Shown here: one piece after another, positions 1 to 10,617 of the stretch
Layout of the letters: each line of letters starts with the position of its first letter
Position numbering within the stretch: position 1 is the first letter of the stretch
Source of the DNA: Miltoncostaea sp963770865
GTDB taxonomy: Bacteria > Actinomycetota > Thermoleophilia > Miltoncostaeales > Miltoncostaeaceae
NCBI GenBank assembly: GCA_963770865.1
Contig: CAVYRD010000013.1
Span: 62,001 to 126,000 of the forward strand
DNA length: 64,000 nucleotides
Reading direction: 5' to 3'
The notes under the pieces: model-generated
Told to the model about the DNA's origin: nothing
Seen by the model: the letters and a program-made list of their open reading frames with translations, nothing else
Database searches by the model: none
Position numbers and translations under genes: made by a program

Positions 1-1
1 C

Positions 2-1641
<1,640 letters not shown>

Positions 1642-1645
<4 letters not shown>

Positions 1646-2619
1646 GCCCGCGCGATGTCGCCCCGCGGCCCGCCGTGGCGACCACCGGCGCCCCGTCCGG
1701 CCGGCAGTACGAGATCGCCCGGGGCGACCAGCGCGCCGTCGTGGTCGAAGTCGGTGGTGGGCTGCGCGCCTACTCGGCGATGGGCCGCGAGCTGCTCGAC
1801 GGGTACCCGGCGGACGAGATGTGCTCGGCGGGCCGCGGCCAGCTGCTGATGCCGTGGCCGAACCGCGTCCAGGACGGCCGGTACGCGTTCGCCGGGCGCC
1901 GGCACCAGCTGCCGCTCACCGAGCCCGAGCAGGACAACGCCATCCACGGCCTCGTGCGATGGGCGGCCTGGAGCGCCGCCGAGCACGAGCCCGACCGGGT
2001 CGTGATGCACCACGACCTGCGGCCCCAGCCCGGTTACCCGTTCTCCCTCGCCCTCGCGGTCGAGTACTCCCTCTCCGCGGACGGCCTCCGGGTCACGACG
2101 ACGGCGCGCAACGTCGGCCCGGATCCCTGCCCCTTCGGCGCCGGCGCGCACCCCTACCTGACCGTGGGGACCGCCCTCGTCGATGACGCGCTCCTGCGCG
2201 CCCCCGGCCGGACGGTCCTGCGGACCGACGCCCGCGGCATCCCGACGGGCTCGGAGCCCGTCGAGGGCACGGAGTACGACTTCCGCCGGCTGAGGCCGAT
2301 CGGGCCGATCCGCCTCGATCACTGCTTCACCGACCTCGAGCGCGACGAGGACGGCCTCGCCCGCGTCGAGCTCCGCCACCCCCGCGACGACACGGGGCTC
2401 ACCCTCTGGATGGACCACAGCCACACCCATCTCATGCTGTTCACGGGCGATCCGCTCCCGCAGATCGACCGCCGCAGCCTGGCCGTCGAGCCGATGACCT
2501 GCCCGCCCGACGCGCTGCGCTCGGGGGTGGGCCTCATCACGCTCGAGCCCGGCATGGCGCGGGCCGGCGAGTGGGGCATCTGTCCACAGCGTCACAACGG
2601 AAGGTGGAGGACACCATGA
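1642..2619 (+). CDS. Aldose 1-epimerase (galactose mutarotase family)
   Basis: 325 residues starting at GTG 1642, whose first bases overlap the GH15 stop. Family features seen: LLMPWPNRVQDGRYAFAG near residue 65, the NAIHGLVRWAAW segment with the conserved active-site His, GAGAHPYLTVG with the second His near residue 170, and LDHCFTDL. It should interconvert alpha and beta anomers of aldohexoses, a sensible partner for the inverting glucosidase upstream. The last codon overlaps the ATG of the next gene (ATGA), so the operon continues. No frameshift is seen in this gene. Confidence 0.9.
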
Positions 2620-4407
2620 AGGTCATCATCGTCGGAGGGGTCGCCGGGGGCGCGTCGTGTGCGGCGCGTCTGCGCCGGCTGGATGAAGAGGCCGAGATCG
2701 TGATGGTGGAGCGCGGACCGTACGTCTCGTACGCGAACTGCGGCCTGCCCTACCACGTCGGCGGCGTCATCGAGCACGAGTCGGATCTGCTGGTCGCGAG
2801 CGAGGAGCTGTTCCGCCAGCACTTCGCCGTCGACTGCCGGACCGGCTGCGAGGCGATCGGGGTCTCGGCGGCGGACAAGACCGTGCAGCTGCGCGACGTC
2901 GCGACCGGCGAGGTCTCCACCGAGTCCTACGACACGCTGGTGCTCTCGCCCGGGGCGGCGTCGATCCGGCCGCCACTGCCCGGCATCGACCTGCCGGGCA
3001 TCTTCCCCGTGAGGACCGTGCCGGACGCGGCCGAGATCCGCCGCTGGATCGAGCGCGGCACGAGCTTCCTCGCCGGGATGGGCAAGTACTCGGGCTTCCA
3101 GACCGTGCGCCCGCCGATGCGGGCCGTCGTCGTCGGCGGAGGCTTCATCGGCCTCGAGATGGCGGAGAACCTGACGCACCGCGGTTTCGAGGTCACCGTG
3201 GTCGAGATGGCCGATCAGGTCCTCACGCCGCTCGATCCCGAGTACGGGCGCGTCGTGGCGGAGTTCCTCGAGATGCACGGCGTGACGGTGGCGCTGGACG
3301 ACGGGGTCGCCGGGTTCGAGCGGTCCGACGACGGCACGCTCACCGTGTCCACGCAGTCGGGCGCCCGCCACACCGCGGACATCGTGATCCTGGCGCTCGG
3401 GGTGCGACCCGAGACGACGCTGGCGCGGAAGGCCGGCGTCGAGATCGGCGCGCTCGGCGGCATCCGCGTCGACGAGCACATGCGCACGAGCGACCCCGAC
3501 ATCTTCGCCGTCGGCGACGCCGTCGAGGTGCGCGATTTCGTCACGGGCGAATGGAGCCTGATCGCGCTCGCCGGGCCCGCCAACCGGCAGGCCCGCATCG
3601 CGGCCGACGTCATCGCCGGACGCGACTCCCACTTCCGCGGCACGCAGGGCACCGCCGTCGTCGGCCTCTTCGGCTGCCACGGTCGCCTGGACCGGCGCGA
3701 ACGAGAAGACGCTCGGCCGCCTGGGCGACACCGACTACGAGAAGGTCTACATCTACCCGAACTCCCACGCGGGGTACTACCCGGGCGCCAAGCCGATCGC
3801 GATGAAGGTACTCTTCCGGAGGTCCGACGGGCGCGTGCTCGGCGCGCAGGCGGTCGGCGAGGATGGCGTGGACAAGCGGATCAGCGTCATCGCCCTGGCG
3901 ATCCAGATGGGGGCCACCGTCTACGACCTCGAGGAGTGCGAGCTCTGCTACGCGCCGCCCTTCGGCAGCGCCAAGGACCCGGTCAACTTCGCCGGGATGG
4001 TCGCGGCCGGCGTGCTTCGCGGCGACATGCCCCTGACGCACTGGGACGCCGCGGGTGACGGGTTCCTCCTGGACGTGCGTGAGAAGTTCGAGCTCGCCGT
4101 GGAGCAGGTTCCCGGCGCGCTCAACATCCCGATGGGCGAGCTGCGCTCGCGCCTTGGCGAGCTGCCCCGCGATCGCGAGATCCAGGTCATCTGCCGCTCC
4201 GGCCAGCGCGCCTACACCGCGACGCGGTGCCTTCTGCAGAACGGGTTCGACGCCCGGGTCGTCTCCGGGGGGATGCTGTCGCACGCGATCCTCCGACGGC
4301 GTGAGCGACGCCACGACCGAGCCGGGCCCGCCCGGCTCCGCGGTCGCCTGCACGACCGAGCAGACCGAGCTCGGCGAGGGCGTGCGCTGGGATGCCCGCC
4401 GCGGTGA
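2616..4407 (+). pseudogene. CoA-disulfide reductase-type FAD oxidoreductase with C-terminal rhodanese domain, frameshifted
   Basis: The N-terminal FAD domain starts VIIVGGVAGGASCAARLRR and has the redox cysteine in SYANCGLPYHVGG (about residue 43). The NAD site is VVVGGGFIGLEMAENL, followed by FAVGDAVEV. At about 3675-3678 the frame breaks: GTQGTAVVGLFGC must jump by one base to reach TVAWTGANEKTLGRLGD. After it come the dimerisation domain and a rhodanese domain with VICRSGQRAY (catalytic Cys). Family members reduce CoA disulfide or CoA persulfide with NAD(P)H. In the present frame the end runs 107 nt into the SMP-30 gene, so a second small error near 4290 is possible. ATG 2616 has GGTGGAGG upstream. 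It may be a real pseudogene or an assembly error. Confidence 0.8.
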
Positions 4408-5240
4408 GCTCCTGCGGGTCGACATCCTGGCCGGGCGCGTCCACCGCGACCGCGTGGCCGCCGACGGCGGGCTCGTGCCGGTGCGCACCTACGACATCCC
4501 CGGGACGGTCGGCGCGGTCGCGCCCATCGAGGGCGACGACGGCTGGCTGCTCGCCGCCGGGCGCGGCTTCGCCCATCTGAGCCCGGACGGAAGCGTGCGC
4601 GCGGCTCGGGGAGCCAGCGCCCGCCGGGACGCGGATGAACGACGGCGCCTGCGACCCGCAGGGCCGCTTCTGGGCCGGCACGCTCGCCGACGACCACCGG
4701 GCCGGCGGCGGTGCTCTCTACCGGCTCGACCCGGACGGGAGCACCTCGCTGGTGCTCGAGGGCCTGACGATCGCCAACGGCATCGGCTGGAGCCCGGACG
4801 GTTGCACGATGTACCTGGTGGACAGCGGGCCGCGCGTGATCCACGCGTTCGCCTTCGATCCGGCCACGGGTGCCATCTCCGGCGGACGGGCGCTGGCCAC
4901 GGTCGACGAGCACGTCGGCTCGCCAGACGGCATGACCGTGGACGCCGCTGGCGACCTGTGGGTGGCGGTGTACGGCGGCGGCCGGGTCCACCGCTACTCG
5001 CCCGAGGGCAAGCTGCTCCAGGCGCTCCCCGTACCAGCCGCCCAAAGCACGTGCTGCGCCTTCGGGGGCCCCGGCCTCAGCCGGCTCTACGTCACCACCG
5101 CGACCGAGGGCTGGAGCCACGAGCGCCGGCGCGCCGAGCCCGCGGCCGGGCTCGTCTACCGTCTCGACACCGACGCGACCGGCGTGTCCGCTGCGCCGTT
5201 CCGCCCGGACCCCCTCTGGTGGGAGGAGGTGAACCGGTGA
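4301..5240 (+). pseudogene. SMP-30/gluconolactonase family protein, frameshifted
   Basis: A six-bladed propeller lactonase of the SMP-30/regucalcin family. The start GTG 4301 lies inside the tail of the preceding reading frame. The first part reads TELGEGVRWDARRGELLRVD, with the conserved metal-ligand Glu. Near 4602-4604 one extra G breaks the frame; removing it joins VRALGEPAPAGTRMNDGACD. Later landmarks are MNDGACDPQGRFWAGT, IANGIGWSPDG and GSPDGMTVDAAGDLWVAVYGGG, which hold the usual Asn and Asp metal ligands. The likely role is hydrolysis of sugar lactones, fitting the sugar operon. Two neighbouring genes broken by single-base changes suggests decay or indel errors in this stretch. Confidence 0.75.
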
Positions 5241-5482
5241 CGCCCGCCCGACGAGGTGAGACTCGCCACAGAACTCACCCGTCCCGCCGCCGACCGCGCA
5301 GGCGGTGTCGTTCCAGGGTTCCCGGCGCCGGCCGGCGCTGCCGGCCACGCCGGCGAGCGCGTACACGTGCCGAGACGGTCTCCCGGACTGCGCAAGTCTC
5401 AGACGAACACCTGCGCGTGGAAGTGCCTTAGCGCCAAACCGAGAAGGGTGACCATGGGTTCCAACGTCGTAGCCCTAGCGTC
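5241..5482. other. Intergenic region with a candidate 10-residue upstream ORF
   Basis: No family-like protein is visible. A short ORF at 5454-5486 (ATG, 10 sense codons, MGSNVVALAS) is preceded by GAGAAGGGTG, and its TGA overlaps the GTG of the membrane protein gene at 5483. That layout allows translational coupling, but nothing else supports it. Confidence 0.3.
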
Positions 5483-6025
5483 GTGACTCCAGAATCCCCT
5501 TTCCACGCAAGTGGTGGCAAGACCAAGGGACAAGCCAGGCGCCTGGTCTTCGGGGCAGGCAGGACGATCGCCGGAACGGTCTACGGCACGATCGTCGTGA
5601 TGGCCACCGTGACGGCGGGCTACCAGGGCAAGGACACGAACGCCTGGCGGCTCGCGGTGGTCGTCGCGGTGACCGTGCTCGTCCTCTGGGTCGCGCACCT
5701 CTACTCCCATCTCCTGGCGGAGAGCATCGAGGGGGGCAGGCGGCTCGACCGGGCCGAGGTCGGTGCCGTCGCCCGGCGCGAGTGGTCGATTCCCGCGGCC
5801 GCGGCCGCGCCGGTCGCGGTGCTCGTGCTGGCGGCCCTCGGTGTCCTCAGCGAGCAGACGGCCGTTTGGCTCGCGTTGGGGATCGGGGTGGCGACGCTAG
5901 GAATCCAGGGTGCGCGCTACGCATCTCTCGAGCGACTCGGCCGGGCCGGCACGCTCACCGTGATAGCGGTCAACGTATTCCTCGGGCTCGTGATCGTCGG
6001 CATGAAGGCATTGCTGGCCCACTAG
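5483..6025 (+). CDS. Small integral membrane protein, function unknown
   Basis: 180 residues from GTG 5483. Four hydrophobic segments are visible: IAGTVYGTIVVMATVTAG, LAVVVAVTVLVLWVAHLYSHL, AAAAPVAVLVLAALGVL with the following TAVWLALGIGV, and LTVIAVNVFLGLVIVGMKALL. A polar loop (ESIEGGRRLDRAEVGAVARREW) lies between segments 2 and 3. No catalytic motif is seen. It resembles small uncharacterised membrane proteins of soil actinobacteria, but I do not recognise a named family. It stands alone between the sugar operon and the first tRNA-linked module. Confidence 0.6.
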   Translation: MTPESPFHASGGKTKGQARRLVFGAGRTIAGTVYGTIVVMATVTAGYQGKDTNAWRLAVVVAVTVLVLWVAHLYSHLLAESIEGGRRLDRAEVGAVARREWSIPAAAAAPVAVLVLAALGVLSEQTAVWLALGIGVATLGIQGARYASLERLGRAGTLTVIAVNVFLGLVIVGMKALLAH

Positions 6026-6540
6026 CGGCGTTCTTCTCGCGCGGCGTCTGCCGAGCGAGACCGACCTGGTCGTCTCGATCGCCATTCCGATACCGAGCTG
6101 TGGCGCTTCGCCGCCTGTCCGAGCGTTCTTCTTGCCACCCCTCGCGCGGGGGCTCGCCGAGGCATTGGCGGCAGCGCGCTCCAGCCGCTCACCACGCCAG
6201 CCGACTCACTCTCGACCTCGGTGATCTGGGGCGGCGCGAGAGCCGCGTGGGAGGTCCTCGGCGACGTCGGGCGCTGCGCCGGCGCAGTTGGTGACCCCGA
6301 AGGACGCGGCAGGCGTGGCGAACGCTGCTTCCCTCGGCCGAGGGTCCGATCACCGCGTGACCTTGCGCAGCGGCGAGCTCGGTCTCGAGCCGGCGGATGC
6401 GGACGTGGCCGCGCCGAGCATCAGCGCCGTGTCGGTGCCTAGTCCCGAGGCATCTCTCGAGAGTGGGCACACATGCACCGTGGTGCCGCTCACGCGGGTG
6501 GTCGGCCGCTAGGCCATTACCGGCCACCTTCTTAGTCATG
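6026..6540. other. Gene-poor stretch
   Basis: I see no convincing coding sequence. The open frames lack domain-like composition and overlap on both strands. The stretch separates the membrane protein gene from the first tRNA-linked module. Confidence 0.5.
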
Positions 6541-6827
6541 GGCTCCGAAGGAGCCTCTGGGCGGGATGACATCAGGCTTGCAATCAGCCGTATCGCTCGC
6601 TGAACCGCAGTCCGGCGCACCCGTAGACGTTGCCAGAGAGCGACTGTTGCAGCGCGCGGCGTGGCTTTCGGGCCGGACAGGACCGCACCCGCCGTTCGGG
6701 CGCTTGGTTCACCGGTCGAAGTCGCTCGGGAGGAGTCCGGCTCGGCTGACCGAGCTGCATCGCAGCAGCCGGCGACCCCGGGGGCTACTTCGTGGCGCTG
6801 GCCTTCGTCGAACGGTCGAGCACGCCG

Positions 6828-7454
6828 CTACCCTGGCGGCGGATGCAATGGCGGCGAAGAGGCCTCGTCGGCAAGCATCGGTTGAACCCGCTTGAGGAGC
6901 TCCCAGAGGCGCCCAGCGACCGGGGATGTGAGGTCGGCTGGACCGACCGGGAGAGCTGGCGTCGCCTCGCGACCGGCGGAGCGGTCCATCGAACCCGCGG
7001 CAGCGTGCTGCCGCATCTGACGCCGCGCCTCGCGCCGACGCTCGGCACGGCTGGCGCGCTCTTCCTTCTTGGCCACGACCTTCTGCGTCACGGCCCGGGT
7101 TCGAACGAAGGCCAACTCCACCACCCGAACCGCACCGCGGCCGTAGCCGCGGGCCTCAGGATCGGGGAGCGTCCAGTCGCGGATGACGCCGGCGGCGATC
7201 GCGTCGCGGCGGGCACGCCACTCGGTCCACCTGGAGACGCCCATGCGCGCAGCGAGGACGGCAGGGCGCACCTCACCGCGCGAACGCCAGGGACCGAGGG
7301 CGAGCTGGGCGACGACGAACCAGCTCAGCACGTTCGCAGCCCGGCGTGCGCTGAGGCCGGACTCGGCGAGGGCAGCCAGGAGCGCGCCGCCGACTGCGGC
7401 GAAGCGCTCGTTGGCGAGGACCTCGACTTCGGCCGCGTGACGGGCGTCGGTCAC
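6828..7454 (-). CDS. Module A protein, winged-helix-like, function unknown
   Basis: About 208 residues from GTG 7454, chosen because it aligns with the paralogue encoded at 33910-34551 (VTDARHAAEVEV against VTDPCYAAEVEV). The N-terminal half is helical (LSWFVVAQLALGPW). It is followed by a DNA-binding-like stretch: EVRPAVLAARMGVSRWTEW as the helix-turn-helix, then WTLPDPEARGYGRGAVRVVE as a possible wing. A very basic linker (KKEERASRAERRREARRQ) leads to a short conserved C-terminal motif, DLTSPVAGRLWELLKR. The sequence upstream lacks an obvious ribosome site. The order of initiator-like protein, hairpin leader and att-like tRNA end recalls replication or excision regulators of integrative elements. 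That is an inference; I do not recognise the family. Confidence 0.65.
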   Translation of the reverse strand: MTDARHAAEVEVLANERFAAVGGALLAALAESGLSARRAANVLSWFVVAQLALGPWRSRGEVRPAVLAARMGVSRWTEWRARRDAIAAGVIRDWTLPDPEARGYGRGAVRVVELAFVRTRAVTQKVVAKKEERASRAERRREARRQMRQHAAAGSMDRSAGREATPALPVGPADLTSPVAGRLWELLKRVQPMLADEASSPPLHPPPG

Positions 7455-7547
7455 AAGCGCGGGTTGTCGGTTGAGCCGCCCGGGCCGCTGGAGGGCGGCC
7501 GGGGCTCCGGGTACGCTGGATGCACAGTTCGCTCGTCCGTTGGATCC

Positions 7548-7614
7548 GACCCGGGGCAGGCACCCCGGGTCGCGTCGTTTCTGGACCGGATCCGCGCGAC
7601 AGGTGCCGCGGATC
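7548..7614. other. Structured leader of module A (two hairpins)
   Basis: GACCCGGGG (7548-7556) pairs with CCCCGGGTC (7563-7571). GATCCGCG (7589-7596) pairs with CGCGGATC (7607-7614). In copy B the second stem is GATCCGTG/CACGGATC, a compensating change on both arms, so pairing itself appears to be conserved. Confidence 0.6.
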
Positions 7615-7750
7615 GGCGGACCACGACGACGCCTCACGGTGGGGGGCGGGCCCGGGGAGGCTGCGCATGGAAGCGTCGGACTCCCCCACCGGGTTTCCCA
7701 CAGGTGGGACGAAAGGTCTCTGAGCAGGCGTTTCCTTGCCCGAGCCGCTC

Positions 7751-7809
7751 GTCTCGAAAACCGTTTGGGGGTTTTGGCTCCCACGGGGGTTCAAATCCCC
7801 CCCTCTCCG
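7751..7809 (+). other. 3' half of tRNA-Ser(CGA), probable attachment-site remnant
   Basis: It reads from the anticodon loop CTCGAAA (anticodon CGA) and ACCG through a long variable arm, the T arm GGGGG-TTCAAAT-CCCCC and the acceptor strand CCTCTCCG. There is no matching 5' acceptor (CGGAGAGG), no D arm and no proper 5' anticodon stem, so this is not a complete tRNA gene. tRNA 3' halves are the usual crossover sites of integrases, so an attL/attR remnant is the best reading. Confidence 0.7.
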
Positions 7810-7813
7810 CTCT

Positions 7814-7852
7814 CTCCACCGGATGCCGCACCACGATTGGCATCCGGTGGAG
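7814..7852 (+). terminator. Strong hairpin after the tRNA-Ser 3' half
   Basis: CTCCACCGGATGCC (7814-7827) is perfectly complementary to GGCATCCGGTGGAG (7839-7852) around an 11-nt loop. There is no T-run. Copy B has a different hairpin at the same place, so a structure after the tRNA end is a shared property. Confidence 0.55.
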
Positions 7853-8059
7853 CGTTCTAAGCGACGGCGTTTCAGTCTGGAACCGCTCGGGACCGCTGCC
7901 AGGGGCGTGGGTCTTTCCCATCTCTTGACTAGACGGATCCCACCGTCGCCTACGCGGAACCGCCAGTCGATCGCCTCGTTCGCCGCCCCCGTTGCGCGAT
8001 CGAGGATGCTCCACCGCGTGTCGACCGGGGTTCGTCATGCGGTTGACCTCGACCATGTC

Positions 8060-8480
8060 GTCCTCACACTCGATGCCCCGGCGTCTGGGCCTCGTGCTCG
8101 TGGTGCTCGTGCTCGTGCGCGCCGGCAGAGGAGACGAGGGCCGCGGGCACGAGCCTCATACCTCATTGCGGGCAGCGATCCGGCCGTCTCTCCCACTACC
8201 TTGGGGTGCATCGGGCAGGCGTAAACCTGCGGCCCCCTCCGGTGCCCCATCTCCATCTCCGCGACGAAGGCCACCGTCTTGTCGGGCTCCGCCCCCAGAC
8301 CGCCAAGCCCCTCGCGCTCGGCGGCGAGGTCGGGATCGCACCGGAGCGTCTCGAACTCATCTCCGCGGCACGGCCGGGCGGGGTCGCCGATCACCCCTGA
8401 TGACGGCCAGCCGGTAGGTGCGCTCGGGCGTCCGGTGCTCGAGTGCGACCTCCCCCGGCTCGCCGACGAGCACGTCAACT
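8060..8480 (-). pseudogene. Heavy-metal-binding (CPMHP) protein remnant
   Basis: On the minus strand a frame reads VYACPMHPKVVGETAGS (around 8180-8225). This is the start of the small heavy-metal-binding domain that normally continues to a CPKCGM motif. Here the second Cys pair is lost. A His-rich stretch AHEHEHHEHEA (about 8095-8130) follows in a different frame, so at least one frameshift has occurred. The N-terminal part is unrecognised. A copper-handling protein remnant would fit the adjacent DUF305 gene. Confidence 0.5.
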
Positions 8481-8608
8481 ATCGACCCGCGCCGCACGAC
8501 GGGACAAGCCTCCGCAATGCGCGGCGCGCTCGGAGTGGCCGGCCCATCAGGCGAACTCGCTCGTCACGGCTCCGACACACACCCTTGGTATCCAGGCTGG
8601 GACCGGAC

Positions 8609-9268
8609 ATGTCTGATGGAGGTGCAACCTTGGGAACCCGATCCTGGCCTGTGCCGGCGGTGATCGGAGCAATTGGAATCGTCGTCGGACTCGGTATCGG
8701 TGCGGTCGCGTGGATGGGAGGCGACCACGGCGGCGAAGACGCTGCAATGGCCAGCACGATGGGCACCGACAGCGAAGCGGCGGCGGGACACTCGGGCCGC
8801 GCGGCCGGGATGACCACGGCGGTGAGCGAGCAGGCCTTCCTCGAGCAGATGGTGCCCCACCACGAGTCGGCGATCGCGATGGCCCAGCTCGCATTGGAGA
8901 AGGCGCAGCACCCGGAGATCCGCGCCCTTGCGAGAGAGATCGCCTCCTCTCAGAAGGCCGAGATCCGGCAGATGAAGGCCAGGCACCGGCAGTGGTTCGG
9001 CTCGGCCCTGCAGCCGGACACGACGGGAGTCATCATGGGGACCGACATGAGCCCGCTCGAGGCCGCGTCGGGAGACGACTTCGACCGCGCCTTCCTCGCG
9101 ATGATGATCCCCCACCACGCGAGCGCCGTGGTGATGGCGGACAGCGTCAAGAGCGGTGGCCGCCACCAGCAGGTCGTGCAGCTGGCGGATGAGATCATCT
9201 CGGCCCAGGCGAAGGAGATCGGCCGGATGCAGCGGTGGCGCGAGCTCTGGTACCCGACGGGCGGGTGA
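8609..9268 (+). CDS. DUF305 family (copper/metal-binding) membrane-anchored protein
   Basis: 219 residues from ATG 8609. One N-terminal membrane segment (PAVIGAIGIVVGLGIGAVAW) is followed by a His/Met-rich linker. Then come two DUF305 repeats with the hallmark motifs MVPHHESAIAMA (about residue 88) and MMIPHHASAVVMAD (about residue 165). Known DUF305 proteins fold as ferritin-like helical bundles, and the HH and Met residues are proposed copper ligands. The protein is probably anchored outside the membrane. A response-regulator fragment lies 31 nt downstream and a metal-binding remnant upstream, suggesting what is left of a copper-response locus. Confidence 0.85.
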   Translation: MSDGGATLGTRSWPVPAVIGAIGIVVGLGIGAVAWMGGDHGGEDAAMASTMGTDSEAAAGHSGRAAGMTTAVSEQAFLEQMVPHHESAIAMAQLALEKAQHPEIRALAREIASSQKAEIRQMKARHRQWFGSALQPDTTGVIMGTDMSPLEAASGDDFDRAFLAMMIPHHASAVVMADSVKSGGRHQQVVQLADEIISAQAKEIGRMQRWRELWYPTGG

Positions 9269-9299
9269 TGGGCGCGCGCGCCCAGGAGGACCGGCCGGC

Positions 9300-9548
9300 G
9301 TGAGCCGCTCAGTGCTCGTGGTTGACGACGAGCCCGGCATCATCGAGATCGCCTCGGCCTACCTGCGAAAGGACGGGTTCGCCGTGCGGACGGCCGCGAC
9401 GGGGCAGCGGGCGATCGACGCGGTGGCCACCCAGATGCCCGACCTCGTCGTGCTCGATCTCATGCTCCCGGACATCTCGGGCGAGGAGGTCTGTGCATCC
9501 CTTCGGCGTCACTCGGCCGTCCCGATCCTCATGCTGACGGCGAAGTAG
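9300..9548 (+). pseudogene. Response regulator, receiver domain only (truncated)
   Basis: GTG 9300 starts SRSVLVVDDEPGIIEIASAY, with the acidic DDE pocket. The phosphoacceptor Asp is in DLVVLDLMLPDISGEE, and the switch Thr in ILMLTAK. A stop follows immediately, before the conserved Lys (KPF motif) and the whole OmpR-type DNA-binding domain. Only about 82 of roughly 225 residues remain and no continuation is seen in other frames. It was probably a partner of a lost sensor kinase. Confidence 0.75.
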
Positions 9549-9607
9549 CCCGACGCATCCGTCGTACAGTCGCGGCCCGATGTCGTGCCGGCGCGAACCG
9601 CTCGCGC

Positions 9608-10138
9608 TCAGTATTCCTCCGGGTCCAGCTTGAGCGCCTCGTTGAAGCGGTTGATCATGTTGTAGAGCGCCGCGATCATCGTGATCTCGACGATCTGGGA
9701 CTCGTTGAAGTGCCGCGCGAGGTCCTCGTAGACGCCGTCCGAGATGTCGCCGGGCCGCAGCGTCAACTCCTGCGCGTACGCCAGGGCGGCGCGCTCGTCT
9801 TCGCCGATCTCCGCGGAGGCCGGGTCGCGCATCTCGGCGATCTCAGAGGGCGAGAAGCCCATCTTCGCGCTGATCTGCTCGTGGGCGTGTGTGCAGTAGC
9901 CGGAGCGGTTCAGCATCGAGACGCGCAGGATGATCCGCTCCTTCAGCTTGGCGTCGATCTCGTCGGGCTGCTGCACCGCGGCGACAAACGGACCCATCAC
10001 CGCCAGGATCGCCGGCTTGTGAGCGAGCGCCTTATAGATGTTCGTGACCTTGCCGCGCTTGGCGATCATCCGCTCGAAAGCCGCCTGGACGGTCGGGTCG
10101 TCGGTCGTCCCCTCCTCGATATACGTGACGCGCGCCAT
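9608..10138 (-). CDS. Carboxymuconolactone decarboxylase / AhpD-like family protein
   Basis: 176 residues from ATG 10138, preceded by a G-rich ribosome-binding stretch. The fold is all-helical. The core motif is RSGYCTHAHEQISAKMG: the Cys and His of the CMD active site are present, but the second Cys of the AhpD CxxC pair is absent (CTHAH). Peroxidase activity of the AhpD type is therefore uncertain. The C-terminus has FNESQIVEITMIAALYNMINRFN, typical of the family. A role in peroxide or hydroperoxide stress is possible. It faces left, divergent from the sulfide:quinone oxidoreductase gene. Confidence 0.8.
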   Translation of the reverse strand: MARVTYIEEGTTDDPTVQAAFERMIAKRGKVTNIYKALAHKPAILAVMGPFVAAVQQPDEIDAKLKERIILRVSMLNRSGYCTHAHEQISAKMGFSPSEIAEMRDPASAEIGEDERAALAYAQELTLRPGDISDGVYEDLARHFNESQIVEITMIAALYNMINRFNEALKLDPEEY

Positions 10139-10617
10139 GCCGATCCCCCCGCTCGTCTTCCGTTTCGGGGTTCTCGGCGCCACCGTCATCGAGGAGCGTC
10201 CGTCGGCGCCGGACCCGGTCGCTCTGCACGCTAGTCCGGTGTGCCTGCCCGGGTCCAAGACGGATCTCGGCGGCATTGATCATCCAGGCCGATCAATCCA
10301 TGCAGAGCCGGCTCGCTCCGCACCGGAGCCCTGTCAGAGACGGAGAGGAGACGCGAATGACTGCCCCCGGAAGCGTTCCGTAGAAGGCCGCAGCAGTGAA
10401 GAGACAAGCACCGATGAAGCAAGCGGCAGGGTGCTTCAGCGTGTCGCGTCATGAGGGCACGCGAACGTGTTGGGGACATCCCCACCGGGACGCTGAGGGG
10501 TGTTGCGTCAGCTGAGCCTTGGTTCGACGAGTCCGCGCGTCCTGGGGCAACGCGAAACCAAGAGCCGACCGGCGGCGTCGTGACGACGACGCGCGGGCGC
10601 CTGTGATCGGAGGAATC
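10139..10617. other. Divergent intergenic region before the sulfide:quinone oxidoreductase gene
   Basis: About 480 nt without a recognisable gene. It must hold promoters for both flanking genes, but no clear -35/-10 pair stands out to me. GGAGG lies just before the GTG at 10618. Confidence 0.4.

Larger units (their letters stand above)
6541..7852 (-). repeat. tRNA-Ser-linked module, copy A
   Basis: Diverged duplicate of the segment at 33618-34942. Shared parts, in order on the + strand: a boundary hairpin (GGCTCC-gaa-GGAGCC at 6541-6555); GCGACTGTTGCAGC at 6640-6653, exactly 101 nt from the hairpin in both copies; a leftward gene at 6828-7454; a structured leader at about 7500-7640; CTGAGCAGGCGTTTCC near 7722-7737; a 3' half of tRNA-Ser(CGA) at 7751-7809; and a hairpin at 7814-7852. 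No recombinase gene is inside. I infer one end of an integrated element whose attachment site is tRNA-Ser. Confidence 0.7.

Noticed and set aside
7715..7810. A complete tRNA-Ser gene
   Set aside because: The 3' half is perfect, but no 5' acceptor strand CGGAGAGG or D arm precedes it and the 5' anticodon stem is mismatched. The same is true of the copy near 34842.
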